NCBI GenBank assembly: GCA_949293985.1
Contig: CASFFN010000001.1
Coordinates: 62,001 to 126,000 of the forward strand
Source: an uncultured Eubacteriales bacterium
GTDB taxonomy: Bacteria; Bacillota; Clostridia; Oscillospirales; Oscillospiraceae
DNA: 64,000 nucleotides
Direction: 5' to 3'
The notes under the pieces were generated by a model. That model did not search any database, was not told the origin of the DNA, and worked only from the letters and a program-made list of their open reading frames with translations. This document shows positions 26,946 through 38,543 of this stretch, in pieces; within the stretch, counting starts at the first letter, position 1; every line of letters starts with the position of its first letter. The position numbers and the translations under genes were made by a program.

Positions 26946-28513
26946 GAAAGCGATTGGCAATGTGTCTGGCGGTTATGCTGCTGCTTGCCGCCTGCGCACC
27001 CCAGGAACCCCCGGAACCTTCCACTTCTCAGACACCGCCCTCCACCACAGAACCTACAATGCCTTCCACCACGGAACCCCCGGCGGAGGCAGAGGAGGAC
27101 TGGTACGCTTCGGAGTTGGAATATACCCTTTCCTATGAGGATTTGACCACCAAAGACCTGCCGTATTCCGGCGGACAGTGGATGGTTACCGGTGAAACCG
27201 GTGTTGCAGCCTTCCGTGCCTGGGCCAATGGGGGAAGTTTGGGAATCATTGAATTGGGGAAGGGCCATGACCCCATACACACCATTCCCTTGCCGGAGGA
27301 AATGCAGGAGGTTGAGACTTTGGGCTGCAACGGTCAGAGGGCTTATATTGCCACCCAAACCCAGATTGCAGCCATTGACCTGAAAACCGGAGAAATCAGC
27401 ACCGTGGTTGCTGCGGACAATCTTCTGGATAGCAATATGGTCAGCCATGATGTGATTTACTATGCCACGGAATCGGATGGGAAAGCCACCATCTACCGGT
27501 TGTATATCCCCGATATGAAAACGGATACCATCTACCAGGATATTACCGTATATCCTGCCAGTGAGTTCCGGGTCATTCCCCCCACCACCACTTTGGGGGA
27601 GATAGGCTGGTCCATGATGAATCCCCAGCTGTTGGAAATCCTGTACCGGGAATTTGCCAACCCTGACAGCATTTATAAGAAGTCGTCAGATAAAGACGAC
27701 TTCAGCGGTGCCTGGGGTCAGCCGGGCAGGATAGACACCTATCAGGAAGTCAATCACCTGGCTCGCAGTATCCTTCAGGTCATTCAGAATGATACCGGTA
27801 TCCAGGCCTTGGTGTGGTGCCGGTTTGACCCGGCAACCGGGGAGCTGACGGAAAAGCTGGGCACCATTGACACCTGTTTCACCGGCACGGAGCTTTGGCA
27901 CGACCACTTTACCCCGGATGCACCGGCTCCGGAAATCCCCCAGGCGGAGGTATCCGACTGGCAGAGTATCCCTGTCTCCCCGTTGCCCCAGTCCCAGGAG
28001 ACCCTGACCCAGGAAAAAGAGGGGGAAAGCGACTATCGGTTTTTCTACTATGCTGCACCCTATGAATTACCCAAGTGCTATGTCTGCCAGGGCGATGAAC
28101 CCGCCCGGCTCCTGGCTGAGGATCCCCAGGGAACCAGTGTTGGGGACTATATTGTAACGGAGAGCTATTTCTACTACTATTCCCGGGACGGCAAACTGAT
28201 TCAGAGCAGCTGGGATGGCGCCATCCAGAATACCCTCTATGAAGCCCAGCATGGTGACCTTCAGCAGATGGCCTTCCATCAGGGAATGCTCTATACCATG
28301 GATGGGGACTACCTGATTCAGATTGATGTGCCCCAGTTACGCTGGCGTACCCTGGCCCAGGCGGAGTGCGTTGTCCGTGCCTATGTCCTGAGCGGAGAGG
28401 AGGATGCACAGGAGCTCCGCTTCTATATCTGCCAATCCCAAGGCTTGCATCAACAGCAGTTCACCCTGGGACTTGAGACCTTTACCATAGAAGAATATCC
28501 ATATTATGCCTGA
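26942..28513 (+). CDS. Large lipoprotein, unknown function
   Basis: A 523-residue lipoprotein I do not recognise. The signal peptide and lipobox (LLAAC, Cys near 18) are followed by a Pro/Thr/Ser-rich linker (TSQTPPSTTEPTMPSTTEPP) to about 45. The long body contains short beta-rich stretches such as GQRAYIATQTQIAAIDLKTG and DYIVTESYFYYYSRDGKLIQ, which look like propeller blades. It probably sits on the outer face of the membrane. The start is GTG with AAAGGAGG before it and an overlapping leader ORF. It has its own promoters and is followed by a gap before spoIIA. Confidence 0.75.
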   Translation: MRKRLAMCLAVMLLLAACAPQEPPEPSTSQTPPSTTEPTMPSTTEPPAEAEEDWYASELEYTLSYEDLTTKDLPYSGGQWMVTGETGVAAFRAWANGGSLGIIELGKGHDPIHTIPLPEEMQEVETLGCNGQRAYIATQTQIAAIDLKTGEISTVVAADNLLDSNMVSHDVIYYATESDGKATIYRLYIPDMKTDTIYQDITVYPASEFRVIPPTTTLGEIGWSMMNPQLLEILYREFANPDSIYKKSSDKDDFSGAWGQPGRIDTYQEVNHLARSILQVIQNDTGIQALVWCRFDPATGELTEKLGTIDTCFTGTELWHDHFTPDAPAPEIPQAEVSDWQSIPVSPLPQSQETLTQEKEGESDYRFFYYAAPYELPKCYVCQGDEPARLLAEDPQGTSVGDYIVTESYFYYYSRDGKLIQSSWDGAIQNTLYEAQHGDLQQMAFHQGMLYTMDGDYLIQIDVPQLRWRTLAQAECVVRAYVLSGEEDAQELRFYICQSQGLHQQQFTLGLETFTIEEYPYYA

Positions 28514-28577
28514 TTATCCAAAAGCGCCGGGGAATTTTCCCCGGTGCAGTAAATTGCAAAATTCATAATCAGCCCGA

Positions 28578-28624
28578 GAAGCGGCAGATAAATCTTTGGA
28601 TTTATTTGCCGCTTCTTTCTTTAT
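28578..28624 (+). terminator. Terminator before the spoIIA operon
   Basis: A near-perfect 17-bp stem (28578-28594 with 28599-28615, one G-T pair) and a pyrimidine-rich tail TTCTTTCTTT. A GC-rich hairpin without T-run also lies at about 28525-28550. Confidence 0.75.
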
Positions 28625-28695
28625 GCCCCTGATTCCGACTGCAAATATGGAAGAAAAAATCTATACTATCTCTAAATGGAAAGGAGGAAGCAATT

Positions 28696-29013
28696 ATGCA
28701 GTTAACCAGTTTTCTGGAAAATGGGCAGCTGACCGTTGCGCTGACAGGGGAGATAGACCACCATTGCGCAAAAGCCTATATTGAGGCCATAACCGGCAAA
28801 ATAGAGGCCTACAATCCCAGCGTGTGTCAGCTGGATTTTCAGGAGGTGACCTTTATGGATTCTTCCGGAATTGCGGTGGTAATCAACGCCCTGCGGTGCA
28901 TGGCAAGAATCGAGGGCAAGCTTGTGCTGTGCGGCTTACCCAATCAGCCCATGAAGGTGTTCCGGGCTTCCGGAATCGATAAACTTGTGGATATTAAGGA
29001 GGCAGTATCGTGA
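28696..29013 (+). CDS. spoIIAA: Anti-sigma F factor antagonist SpoIIAA
   Basis: A 105-residue STAS-domain protein. When dephosphorylated by SpoIIE it binds SpoIIAB and frees sigma F in the forespore. The phosphorylated serine lies in the motif FMDSSGIAVVINAL near 54-67. The ATG follows AAAGGAGGAAGCAATT. A weak promoter (CTGCAA, 17 bases, TATACT at 28639-28667) precedes it; I could not see a clear sigma-H box. The stop overlaps the spoIIAB GTG. Confidence 0.95.
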   Translation: MQLTSFLENGQLTVALTGEIDHHCAKAYIEAITGKIEAYNPSVCQLDFQEVTFMDSSGIAVVINALRCMARIEGKLVLCGLPNQPMKVFRASGIDKLVDIKEAVS

Positions 29014-29441
29014 AATTTGAAAACTATATGATTCTGGATTTTCCCAGCAAATCCTCCAATGAGAGCTTTGCCCGGTCGGCGGTGGCCTGCTTTGCGGCAC
29101 AGATGGACCCCACCCTGGAGGAGCTGGGGGACATCCGCACCGCCGTATCCGAGGCGGTGACCAACTGTATTGTCCATGCCTACCCCAACGGCCTGGGAAT
29201 CATCACCCTCCGGTGCCGGATTCTCAAGGACAATGTACTGGATATTGTGATTAAAGACAGAGGCGTGGGAATCGGGGATTTGGAGCAGGCCAGAAAGCCC
29301 ATGTTTACCACCGGCGGCAGTGACCGCAGCGGTATGGGCTTTACCATCATGGAGAGCTTTATGACCAGCTTCAGCGTTACCTCCCAGCCGGGGAAGGGCA
29401 CCACGGTACATATGCGCCGGCGGCTTCAGCGCAGAACATGA
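29010..29441 (+). CDS. spoIIAB: Anti-sigma F factor SpoIIAB (serine kinase)
   Basis: A 143-residue GHKL-fold kinase that binds sigma F and phosphorylates SpoIIAA. The ATP site is seen in EAVTNCIVHAYPNG (N box, near 49), DRGVGIGD near 86, and SGMGFTIMESF near 109. The start codon is GTG, overlapping the spoIIAA stop (GTGA). The next start, for sigF, overlaps its own stop (ATGA), giving a tightly coupled three-gene operon. Confidence 0.96.
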   Translation: MKFENYMILDFPSKSSNESFARSAVACFAAQMDPTLEELGDIRTAVSEAVTNCIVHAYPNGLGIITLRCRILKDNVLDIVIKDRGVGIGDLEQARKPMFTTGGSDRSGMGFTIMESFMTSFSVTSQPGKGTTVHMRRRLQRRT

Positions 29442-30142
29442 GGGACACGCTGGAGCTGATTACCCGGAGCCAGCAGGGAGATCAGCAGGCCAAGGAGGAG
29501 CTGGTAGAAGCCAATACCGGACTCATCTGGTCGGTGGCCAAACGCTTTATGGGCCGGGGTACGGAAACGGAAGACCTGTATCAGCTGGGCTGCCTGGGCT
29601 TTTTGAAGGCGGTAGAGGGCTTCGACCTGGCATACGGCACCCAGTTTTCCACCTATGCCGTGCCGAAAATCGCGGGAGAAATCCGCCGGTTTCTCCGGGA
29701 TGACGGGGCGGTGAAGGTGTCCCGGGGGATTAAGGAGCGGGCGGCGGTAATCAAAACCACTCGGAATCAGCTGATTCACGCCTTGGGGAGAGAACCTACC
29801 ATTCTGGAAATCTCCCGGCAAACCGGCTTCTCCCCGGAGGAGATTGCCATGGCGGAAACCGCGACGGCAGCCATTGAATCCATCCAGCAGGAGACAGGGG
29901 AGGAGGGCTTCTCTCTGGAAAGCGTCCTTTCCGACACGCAGACAGAGGAACAGCTGGTGGAGCGGCTGTCCCTGAAGCAGGCCATTGAGGCATTGCCGGA
30001 GCGGGAGGCGCTGGTGATTCAGCTGCGGTACTACCACGGCCTGACCCAGGACCGGGTGGCCAGGGTGCTGTCGGTGAGTCAGGTTCAGGTGTCCCGCATT
30101 GAGAAAAAGGCACTGTCTCAGCTGCGGGAATTTATGAAATAG
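29438..30142 (+). CDS. sigF: RNA polymerase sigma factor F
   Basis: Sigma F (SpoIIAC) of 234 residues, the first forespore-specific sigma factor. Region 2 contains DLYQLGCLGFLKAVEGFDLAYGTQFSTYAVPKI near 47-79 and region 4 ends with QDRVARVLSVSQVQVSRIEKKA. Located after spoIIAA and spoIIAB, it is sigF, not sigG. It is the last gene of the operon, and pcrA follows after 83 bases. Confidence 0.95.
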   Translation: MRDTLELITRSQQGDQQAKEELVEANTGLIWSVAKRFMGRGTETEDLYQLGCLGFLKAVEGFDLAYGTQFSTYAVPKIAGEIRRFLRDDGAVKVSRGIKERAAVIKTTRNQLIHALGREPTILEISRQTGFSPEEIAMAETATAAIESIQQETGEEGFSLESVLSDTQTEEQLVERLSLKQAIEALPEREALVIQLRYYHGLTQDRVARVLSVSQVQVSRIEKKALSQLREFMK

Positions 30143-30225
30143 CCATTTACCCTTTGACCTTTCGGGGGAAATGGGTTAAAATAGGCAGATAGAAAAACAG
30201 ATAGAAAAGACAGGAAAGATACACC

Positions 30226-32622
30226 ATGACAAAGGACTTGCTGAACCGATTTGCCGAAGCCAGAAGGCGGTATATTGCCGCCCAATTCGCTGATTTGAAT
30301 CCTATGCAGAAGGAGGCCGTGCTGGCTACGGAGGGGCCGCTGCTTCTGCTGGCAGGCGCCGGAAGCGGAAAAACCACCGTGCTGATTCACCGGATTGCCA
30401 ATCTCATCTCCTATGGCAGAGGAAGCGACAGCTCTCTGGTGCCGGACACCGTGACGCCGGAGGATGTGACATTTCTGGAAAACCTTCCGGAAACCCCGTC
30501 CGAAACAGACCGCCGCAGGGCGGACGATCTATGTGCCCTGAATCCGGTGACCCCCTGGAGTGTGCTGGCCATTACCTTTACCAACAAGGCGGCTAACCAG
30601 CTGAAGGAGCGTCTGGCGGACAAGGTGGGGCCTGCTGCCCAGGATGTCTGGGCCATGACTTTCCACGCTGCCTGCTGCCGGATTCTCCGGCGGGATATTG
30701 CCCTTCTGGGCTATACGCCAAGATTTACCATCTATGATACGGCGGATTCCGAACGGCTGATGAAGGAAATTCTGAAAGATATGGATTTGGACGAAAAGAC
30801 CTTTCCCGCCCGGTATGTGCTGGGCGTCATCAGCCGGGAGAAGGACAAGATGGTCACGCCGGAGCAGATGGAGGAGAGAATGGAAAACTCCAACGACCTG
30901 CGGCTTCAGCCGGTGGTTCGGGCGTATAAGAAGTACCAGACCAAGCTGAAGGAAAACAACGCGCTGGACTTTGACGATCTGATTTGCAAAACCGTGGAGC
31001 TTTTGCAGCGGTTTCCGGAGATTCGTACCTATTACCAGCGGAAGTTCCGCTATGTATTGGTGGATGAGTATCAGGATACCAACCATGCCCAGTATTTGCT
31101 GACATCTCTGCTGGCCGGTGGCTACCGGAATATCTGCGTGGTGGGCGACGATGACCAGAGCATTTACCGCTTCCGGGGCGCTACCATCGAGAACATTCTC
31201 AGCTTTGAAGAGCAGTATCCCGGGGCCAGAGTGATACGCCTGGAGCAAAACTACCGCTCCACCCAGTCCATTCTCAATGCGGCCAACGCCGTGATTGCCC
31301 ACAATGTGGGACGGAAAGGGAAGAAGCTGTGGACGGACAACGGCGCAGGAGATCCGGTGACGGTTTACGAGGCCTCCGACGAAGGAACGGAAGCCAACTA
31401 TGTGGCCGGGCAGATTCTGTCCAAGAAGCCGGATGAGAATTTCCGGGATTTTGCCATCTTGTACCGCACCAACGCCCAGTCCAACGCCATGGAATTTTCT
31501 CTGAAGCGCAACGGCATTCCCTACCGGGTGATTGGCGGCACCCGGTTCTTTGACCGGGCGGAAATCAAGGATATGCTTTCTTACCTGTGGGTCATCAATA
31601 ACCCGGCGGACGACTTGCGCCTGCTGCGAATTATCAACAACCCGGCAAGAGGCCTGGGTCCCAAGGCCCTGGCTACTGCCCAGCGGATGGCGGAAGCGGA
31701 GGGAACCAGCCTGTTTCAGGTGATTTCCCACCCGGAGGGTTATAGCCCTCTGGAAAAAACCGCCGCCAAATTCCGGGCCTTTACGGATATGATTCAGGGC
31801 CTTGCCGGCCTTTTGGAGGAGGGATTGTCCCTGCCGGAGTTTTACGAGGAACTGATGATCCGCTCTGGCTACATTGCCATGCTCCAGGCCAAGCCTACCG
31901 AGGAGAACAAAACCCGGCTGGAAAACATCCGGGAGTTAAAATCCAGTATCCAGAATTATGTGGATACGGCCCATCAGCCAACGCTGGCAGGTTTTTTGGA
32001 GGAAATCGCCCTGTATACGGATTTGGAGGAGTATAACCAGGGGGACGACGCGGTGGTCATGATGACCATTCACGCCGCCAAAGGTCTGGAATTTCCCCAT
32101 GTATTTTTGGTGGGCTTTGAAGACGGCCTGTTTCCTGGTATGCGGGCCATCGGAGATCAGCAGGAGATGGAGGAAGAGCGGCGGCTTTGCTATGTGGCCA
32201 TCACCCGGGCCAAGGAAAAGCTTACCCTTTCCTACGCCCGCCAGCGTATGCTCTACGGCCGGACTTCCGCTGCTTTGCCGTCCCGTTTTTTGAAGGAAAT
32301 CCCGGAGGACATAATGGTCCGCAAGGGCCTGATTTATGGCGCGTCCCCGGAGCGGACTCCATACCCCACCCAATCCCAGTACCAGAGCCGCCAGACGGCC
32401 CAAAGAGCCAGAAGTTTTCTTGCCTCTTCTCCGGCTGCCCAGAGCGCCCCCAAGCTGGAGCTGAACAAGGGCGATATGGTAAACCATACCGCTTTTGGAC
32501 GGGGCCTGGTGCTGTCGGTGATGAAAATGGGGGGCGACGCCCTGCTGGAGATTGCCTTTGACGACATCGGCACCAAAAAGCTCATGGCAAATACCGCCTC
32601 TGCCCATATGAAAAAGCTGTAA
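30226..32622 (+). CDS. pcrA: ATP-dependent DNA helicase PcrA/UvrD
   Basis: A superfamily 1 helicase of 798 residues that unwinds DNA in repair and removes recombinases. Walker A is in LAGAGSGKTT (Lys49), Walker B in LVDEYQDTN near 280, then GDDDQSIYRFRGA, and late motifs YRTNAQSNAME and TIHAAKGLEFPHVFLVG. The C-terminal tail is Ser/Ala-rich and ends in a Tudor-like GDMVNHTAFGRG domain, as in PcrA. An insert of about 40 residues (from SYGRGSDSSLV to NPVTPWSV) separates motif I from motif Ia; typical PcrA has only a short loop there. Confidence 0.95.
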   Translation: MTKDLLNRFAEARRRYIAAQFADLNPMQKEAVLATEGPLLLLAGAGSGKTTVLIHRIANLISYGRGSDSSLVPDTVTPEDVTFLENLPETPSETDRRRADDLCALNPVTPWSVLAITFTNKAANQLKERLADKVGPAAQDVWAMTFHAACCRILRRDIALLGYTPRFTIYDTADSERLMKEILKDMDLDEKTFPARYVLGVISREKDKMVTPEQMEERMENSNDLRLQPVVRAYKKYQTKLKENNALDFDDLICKTVELLQRFPEIRTYYQRKFRYVLVDEYQDTNHAQYLLTSLLAGGYRNICVVGDDDQSIYRFRGATIENILSFEEQYPGARVIRLEQNYRSTQSILNAANAVIAHNVGRKGKKLWTDNGAGDPVTVYEASDEGTEANYVAGQILSKKPDENFRDFAILYRTNAQSNAMEFSLKRNGIPYRVIGGTRFFDRAEIKDMLSYLWVINNPADDLRLLRIINNPARGLGPKALATAQRMAEAEGTSLFQVISHPEGYSPLEKTAAKFRAFTDMIQGLAGLLEEGLSLPEFYEELMIRSGYIAMLQAKPTEENKTRLENIRELKSSIQNYVDTAHQPTLAGFLEEIALYTDLEEYNQGDDAVVMMTIHAAKGLEFPHVFLVGFEDGLFPGMRAIGDQQEMEEERRLCYVAITRAKEKLTLSYARQRMLYGRTSAALPSRFLKEIPEDIMVRKGLIYGASPERTPYPTQSQYQSRQTAQRARSFLASSPAAQSAPKLELNKGDMVNHTAFGRGLVLSVMKMGGDALLEIAFDDIGTKKLMANTASAHMKKL

Positions 32623-32640
32623 TTTTTCCCTGGAAAAAGG

Positions 32641-32665
32641 CATATATCTTCCTGGGGGGAGATAT

Positions 32666-32668
<3 letters not shown>
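32641..32668 (+). promoter_or_regulatory. Hairpin enclosing the yunB start
   Basis: A 9-bp perfect stem CATATATCT/AGATATATG (32641-32649 with 32660-32668). The ATG of yunB (32666-32668) is in the right arm and the GGGGGG SD sequence is in the loop. Confidence 0.6.
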
Positions 32669-35264
<2,596 letters not shown>

Positions 35265-35269
35265 AAAAC

Positions 35270-35310
35270 CGCCGGGAGACCGCTGAGCGGCAGTCTCCCG
35301 GCGCTGTTTT
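35270..35310. terminator. Bidirectional terminator between ligA and trmO
   Basis: An 11-bp perfect stem CGCCGGGAGAC/GTCTCCCGGCG (35270-35280 with 35293-35303), with AAAAAA on the left and GTTTT on the right, so it can stop both convergent genes. Confidence 0.85.
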
Positions 35311-35998
35311 ATGTTACATCCACAACCGTCAGCAACTTGTCTCTGACCGTAAATCGAATGTCAAAGCCCGCAAACGACAACCCGTAGATTCTGTCCGAAT
35401 CCTTCTGATAGGAAGGTCTGGGGTCGTGGGACAGTACCTGAAGGATCGCCTCCCGCTTTTCGGCAGGCAGCCGCAGCTTCAGCTCCTCCGGAAAATCCAC
35501 TTCCAGCATGAAATCTCCGGCATTCTGAGTAAAGCCTCCCATAGCCTCCGGATGGGCGTCACAGTAGGGAATGTAGGGCTTAATATCCAGAATGGGAGTG
35601 CCGTCCATCAAATCCGCTCCACCGATGCGCAGTACTGTACCCACATCCTGGGTCTGCTCCACAGACAGCAGCCGGACACAGGAAAGGCCGATGGCATTGG
35701 GGCGAAAGGGGGAGCGGGTAGCAAACACCCCCATCCGGGCGTTGCCCCCCAGCCGGGGAGGCCGGACGGTGGGGGACCAGTCCTGCCGCACCGCCTGGGA
35801 AAATTGCCAGAGTATCCACAGATGAGAGAAGCCCTCGATTCCCCGCAAAGCCTCGGGATTCCGGTAGGCAGGCTCAAAGACAATGGTGGATTGGAGAGCT
35901 TCCGCCAGACCGCTTTGCCGGGGAATGCCGAATTTGGTGGAAAAATCGCTGTGCATAACAGCGATGACATCCATGGAAATACTGTCCATATCAGGCAC
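35309..35998 (-). CDS. trmO: tRNA (t6A37) N6-methyltransferase TrmO
   Basis: A 229-residue TrmO/TsaA family protein that methylates threonylcarbamoyladenosine 37 in tRNA-Thr using SAM. Motifs visible are SDFSTKFGIPRQSGLAEAL near 17, EGFSHLWILWQF near 54, and FATRSPFRPNAIGLS near 92. The first Met codons (MPDMDSISMDVIAV) leave the exact start open. It overlaps the znuB-like gene by 8 bases, so it is the last member of the zinc-uptake transcript although its job is unrelated. Confidence 0.9.
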   Translation of the reverse strand: MPDMDSISMDVIAVMHSDFSTKFGIPRQSGLAEALQSTIVFEPAYRNPEALRGIEGFSHLWILWQFSQAVRQDWSPTVRPPRLGGNARMGVFATRSPFRPNAIGLSCVRLLSVEQTQDVGTVLRIGGADLMDGTPILDIKPYIPYCDAHPEAMGGFTQNAGDFMLEVDFPEELKLRLPAEKREAILQVLSHDPRPSYQKDSDRIYGLSFAGFDIRFTVRDKLLTVVDVT

Positions 35999-36830
35999 GC
36001 ACCTTTCTCAAAAGAAACGATATGGCGAAAAACAGAGCAAGCACCAGGCTGATGGCCGCACCGGCAGAAGCGCCCAGATAGTAAGAGACCGTCAAACCGG
36101 CAATCCCGGCCACCAGGGCAAGCAACACGGAAAACAGGTGATACTCCCGGATATTCCGGGCCAGATTCCGGGAAGCCGCTGCCGGCAGCACCAGCAGGGA
36201 GTTAAGAATCAGCAGCCCTACCCAGGAAATGGACAATGTGACAGTTACGGCAATAAATACGGTAAAGGCTGTCTGCATCCATCCCGTGGGAATGCCCCGG
36301 GAGGAGGCCAGCTGGGGATGAATGGAGGTCAGCATCAGCCGGTTGCTGCAAAGCACCCAGAAAAGAATCACCGCAACCAGCACAAGAGCCAGAAGCCCAA
36401 TCTCCCCGGGGGTGACGCTGAGCACATCGCCCACCAGATAGGTGTTGTATTTGGTGAAGCTGCCGCCTCCCAATGTGGCAACAAAAATACCCAGAGCCAC
36501 GGCGGTGCTGGAAAACACACCAATCAGGGTGTCGGCAGTCTGGTTGCTTCTGCTGCGGACATAGGAAAACAGCAGGGCAAAGCATACGGAAAAGGCAACC
36601 GCTGCCCAGGTGGGAGCGGCCAGACCGGCAATGCTGCCGATGGCAATGCCGGTAAAGGCGGAGTGTCCCAAAGCATCAGAGAAAAAGCTCATTCTGCCGG
36701 TGACCACCATGGTGGAGCAAAGCCCAAAGAGCGGTCCCATGAGAATCACCGCCAGCATGGCGTTTTTCATAAAGTCCCAGTGGAGCATCTCCAGGGGAAG
36801 CAAATCACAAAAGGCATACCAGATGCTCAT
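35991..36830 (-). CDS. znuB: Zinc/manganese ABC transporter permease (ZnuB-like)
   Basis: A 279-residue ABC-3 family permease with about eight membrane segments. It has GPLFGLCSTMVVTGRMSFFSDALGHSAFTGIA near 32-63, in which SDALGHSAF is the ABC-3 signature. It forms the membrane channel for zinc with the adjacent ATPase and binding protein. It overlaps the ATPase gene by 4 bases. The metal (zinc or manganese) cannot be fixed from this gene alone; the binding protein favours zinc. Confidence 0.93.
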   Translation of the reverse strand: MSIWYAFCDLLPLEMLHWDFMKNAMLAVILMGPLFGLCSTMVVTGRMSFFSDALGHSAFTGIAIGSIAGLAAPTWAAVAFSVCFALLFSYVRSRSNQTADTLIGVFSSTAVALGIFVATLGGGSFTKYNTYLVGDVLSVTPGEIGLLALVLVAVILFWVLCSNRLMLTSIHPQLASSRGIPTGWMQTAFTVFIAVTVTLSISWVGLLILNSLLVLPAAASRNLARNIREYHLFSVLLALVAGIAGLTVSYYLGASAGAAISLVLALFFAISFLLRKVRA

Positions 36831-37582
36831 GGCTTTGTGGCTCCTTTCCGGTGAAATGCCCGGGCAAACTCCGGGGATTGGAGGACTTCCTCCGGCGTGC
36901 CCTGCTTCAGGACTTCATGGGAAATGAGGACCACCTGATTGGCGTAGCGGGGCAGCATGGCAAAATCGTGGGTGGTGATGAGAATGGAAAGGTCGAACTT
37001 TTGCCGGATTTCGTCCAGCATTTCCATGAGGCTTTCCATCCCCTCCACATCCACACCGGACAAAGGCTCGTCCAGAATCAGAATGTTGGGAATGGGCTCC
37101 AAAGCCAGGGCCAGCAGCACCCGCTGCAATTCGCCGCCGGAAAGCCGCCCAATGGGCTTGTCAATGAGTCCCGTTCCGTGTACCCGTTCCAGACAGGTCA
37201 GCACCTTCCGGCGCATTTTTTTGGAAATCCCCAAAAAGGCGGGGCGTTTGCTCATGCAGCAGGCAAAGAGATCCGCAACACTCACCGGATCCCCGGAATC
37301 AAAGGCCGGGCTCTGGGGCACATAGCCGATGAGAGGCTTCCGGTTCCGCTGCCCCACGGCGGAAAAGGAGATGGCGCCGCTGTATTCCCGCTGTCCCAGA
37401 ATGGCTTTCAGCAGGGTGCTTTTTCCGGCGCCGTTGGGGCCAATAAGGGCTACCATCTGACCGCAGTGAATATGCAGATTGATGTCTTTTAAGATGGCCT
37501 CCCCGGCGATGTCAACGGAGAGATTCTGGATTTTCAGGCAGCAGGCGCTGCCGCAGGAATCCCCATGGGCGTGATGTGTCAT
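36827..37582 (-). CDS. znuC: Zinc/manganese ABC transporter ATPase (ZnuC-like)
   Basis: A 251-residue ABC ATPase. Walker A is GPNGAGKSTLLKA near 48, the signature LSGGELQRVLLALAL near 145, Walker B ILILDEPLSG near 168, and the switch histidine in LITTHDFA. An N-terminal HHAHGDSCGSACC segment with His and Cys could bind metal, which is a little unusual. It overlaps both neighbours by 4 bases. Confidence 0.94.
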   Translation of the reverse strand: MTHHAHGDSCGSACCLKIQNLSVDIAGEAILKDINLHIHCGQMVALIGPNGAGKSTLLKAILGQREYSGAISFSAVGQRNRKPLIGYVPQSPAFDSGDPVSVADLFACCMSKRPAFLGISKKMRRKVLTCLERVHGTGLIDKPIGRLSGGELQRVLLALALEPIPNILILDEPLSGVDVEGMESLMEMLDEIRQKFDLSILITTHDFAMLPRYANQVVLISHEVLKQGTPEEVLQSPEFARAFHRKGATKP

Positions 37583-38454
37583 CCCAGCGCCTCCTTGATG
37601 GTGTCGATATTGCGGTGCATGGCGTCAAAATAGCTTCCGCCGGAAAGCGCCATGTCCAGCGTGAAAATTTTACACCCGGTTTCGGCGGCAATGACAGAGG
37701 CGGAAGCGGCGCTTCCGCTTTTCTCCACGAAAATCGCGGGCAAGCCCTGGGAGTCCACGGTTTGAATCAGTACTTTCAGCCGGTTTGCGGAGGTCTCGCT
37801 TCCCGGTTCCTCCTCGATGGCTTCCAGAATGCGCAGATTATAGGCGGCTGCAAAATAGGAAAAGCCGTCGTGGAAGGTAATCAGATCCCGGCAGGAAAGC
37901 CGGGCAAGCTGAGCCTTGCCATAGTCGTCCAGGTCTTTCAGCTCCTGCTCCAGCCGGGCCAGGTTTGCCTCGAAAATACCCCTGCTTTCGGGGTAAGCCG
38001 CCGTAAGGGCGGCAGAAATATTGCGGCACATTATCAGCGCGTATTGCGGATCCAGCCAATAATGCGGATCCTGCCGGTGATGATGACCTTCTTCTTCCTG
38101 GTGGTCGTGTTCTTCTTCGGGACAAAGCAGCTCCACCCCGGCAGAACCGTCCACCACGGAAGCGGCCCCGTCCAGGGCGTCCTCCAGAAATTCTTCCAAC
38201 CCGGCGCCGGAGAGAATGACCATTTTTGCGGAGGCAATGGCGCGCATTTGCTCCACACTAAGAGAATAGTCGTGAAGACAGGACACGGCTTCCGTCACAA
38301 TGGGCGTAACGGTCAGGTCCGTTCCCTGGCACAGCCGGGATGTGAATTCATATACCGGCTGGGTGGTAGCGGCGATATCCGCTGCCGGAGCGGACTGGCA
38401 GCCGGCCGTCAAAAGGCAAAGACAGACCGAAAGAATACAGAGCGATTTTTTCAT
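37579..38454 (-). CDS. znuA: Zinc-binding lipoprotein of the ABC transporter (ZnuA-like)
   Basis: A 291-residue cluster A-I substrate-binding lipoprotein. The signal peptide ends in LLTAGC (Cys near 19). A His/Glu-rich loop (EEEHDHQEEEGHHHRQDPHYW near 113-133, interrupted here by no other residues) is typical of zinc-specific binders, and the ligand His and Asp lie in HDYSLS and TLDMALSGGSYFDAM regions. It is the first gene of znuA-znuC-znuB-trmO. Upstream (38455-38513) is a very AT-rich stretch with TTGACA on the minus strand, where a Zur-type operator might lie, but I could not define one. Confidence 0.92.
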   Translation of the reverse strand: MKKSLCILSVCLCLLTAGCQSAPAADIAATTQPVYEFTSRLCQGTDLTVTPIVTEAVSCLHDYSLSVEQMRAIASAKMVILSGAGLEEFLEDALDGAASVVDGSAGVELLCPEEEHDHQEEEGHHHRQDPHYWLDPQYALIMCRNISAALTAAYPESRGIFEANLARLEQELKDLDDYGKAQLARLSCRDLITFHDGFSYFAAAYNLRILEAIEEEPGSETSANRLKVLIQTVDSQGLPAIFVEKSGSAASASVIAAETGCKIFTLDMALSGGSYFDAMHRNIDTIKEALG

Positions 38455-38504
38455 TTACATCATCCTGAGTATAGGTTTTTCTGTATATAACATACCATAT
38501 ATGT

Positions 38505-38540
38505 CAAGAAAATGGAGACTGCAAAGATGCAGTCTCCCAT
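38505..38540 (-). terminator. Terminator of the 76-residue gene, minus strand
   Basis: A 10-bp perfect stem GGAGACTGCA/TGCAGTCTCC (38514-38523 with 38528-38537); read on the minus strand it ends in ATTTTCTT. Confidence 0.75.
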
Positions 38541-38543
38541 TTC

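Noticed and set aside
28540..28572. AAAATTCATAAT before spoIIA as another copy of the cassette repeat
   Set aside because: Only about 12 bases match the left repeat at 12051 and no inverted partner is nearby, so chance is likely.
38455..38513. Zur or Fur operator before znuA
   Set aside because: The region is AT-rich with partial repeats, but no stretch matches a known Zur, Fur or AdcR site well enough.
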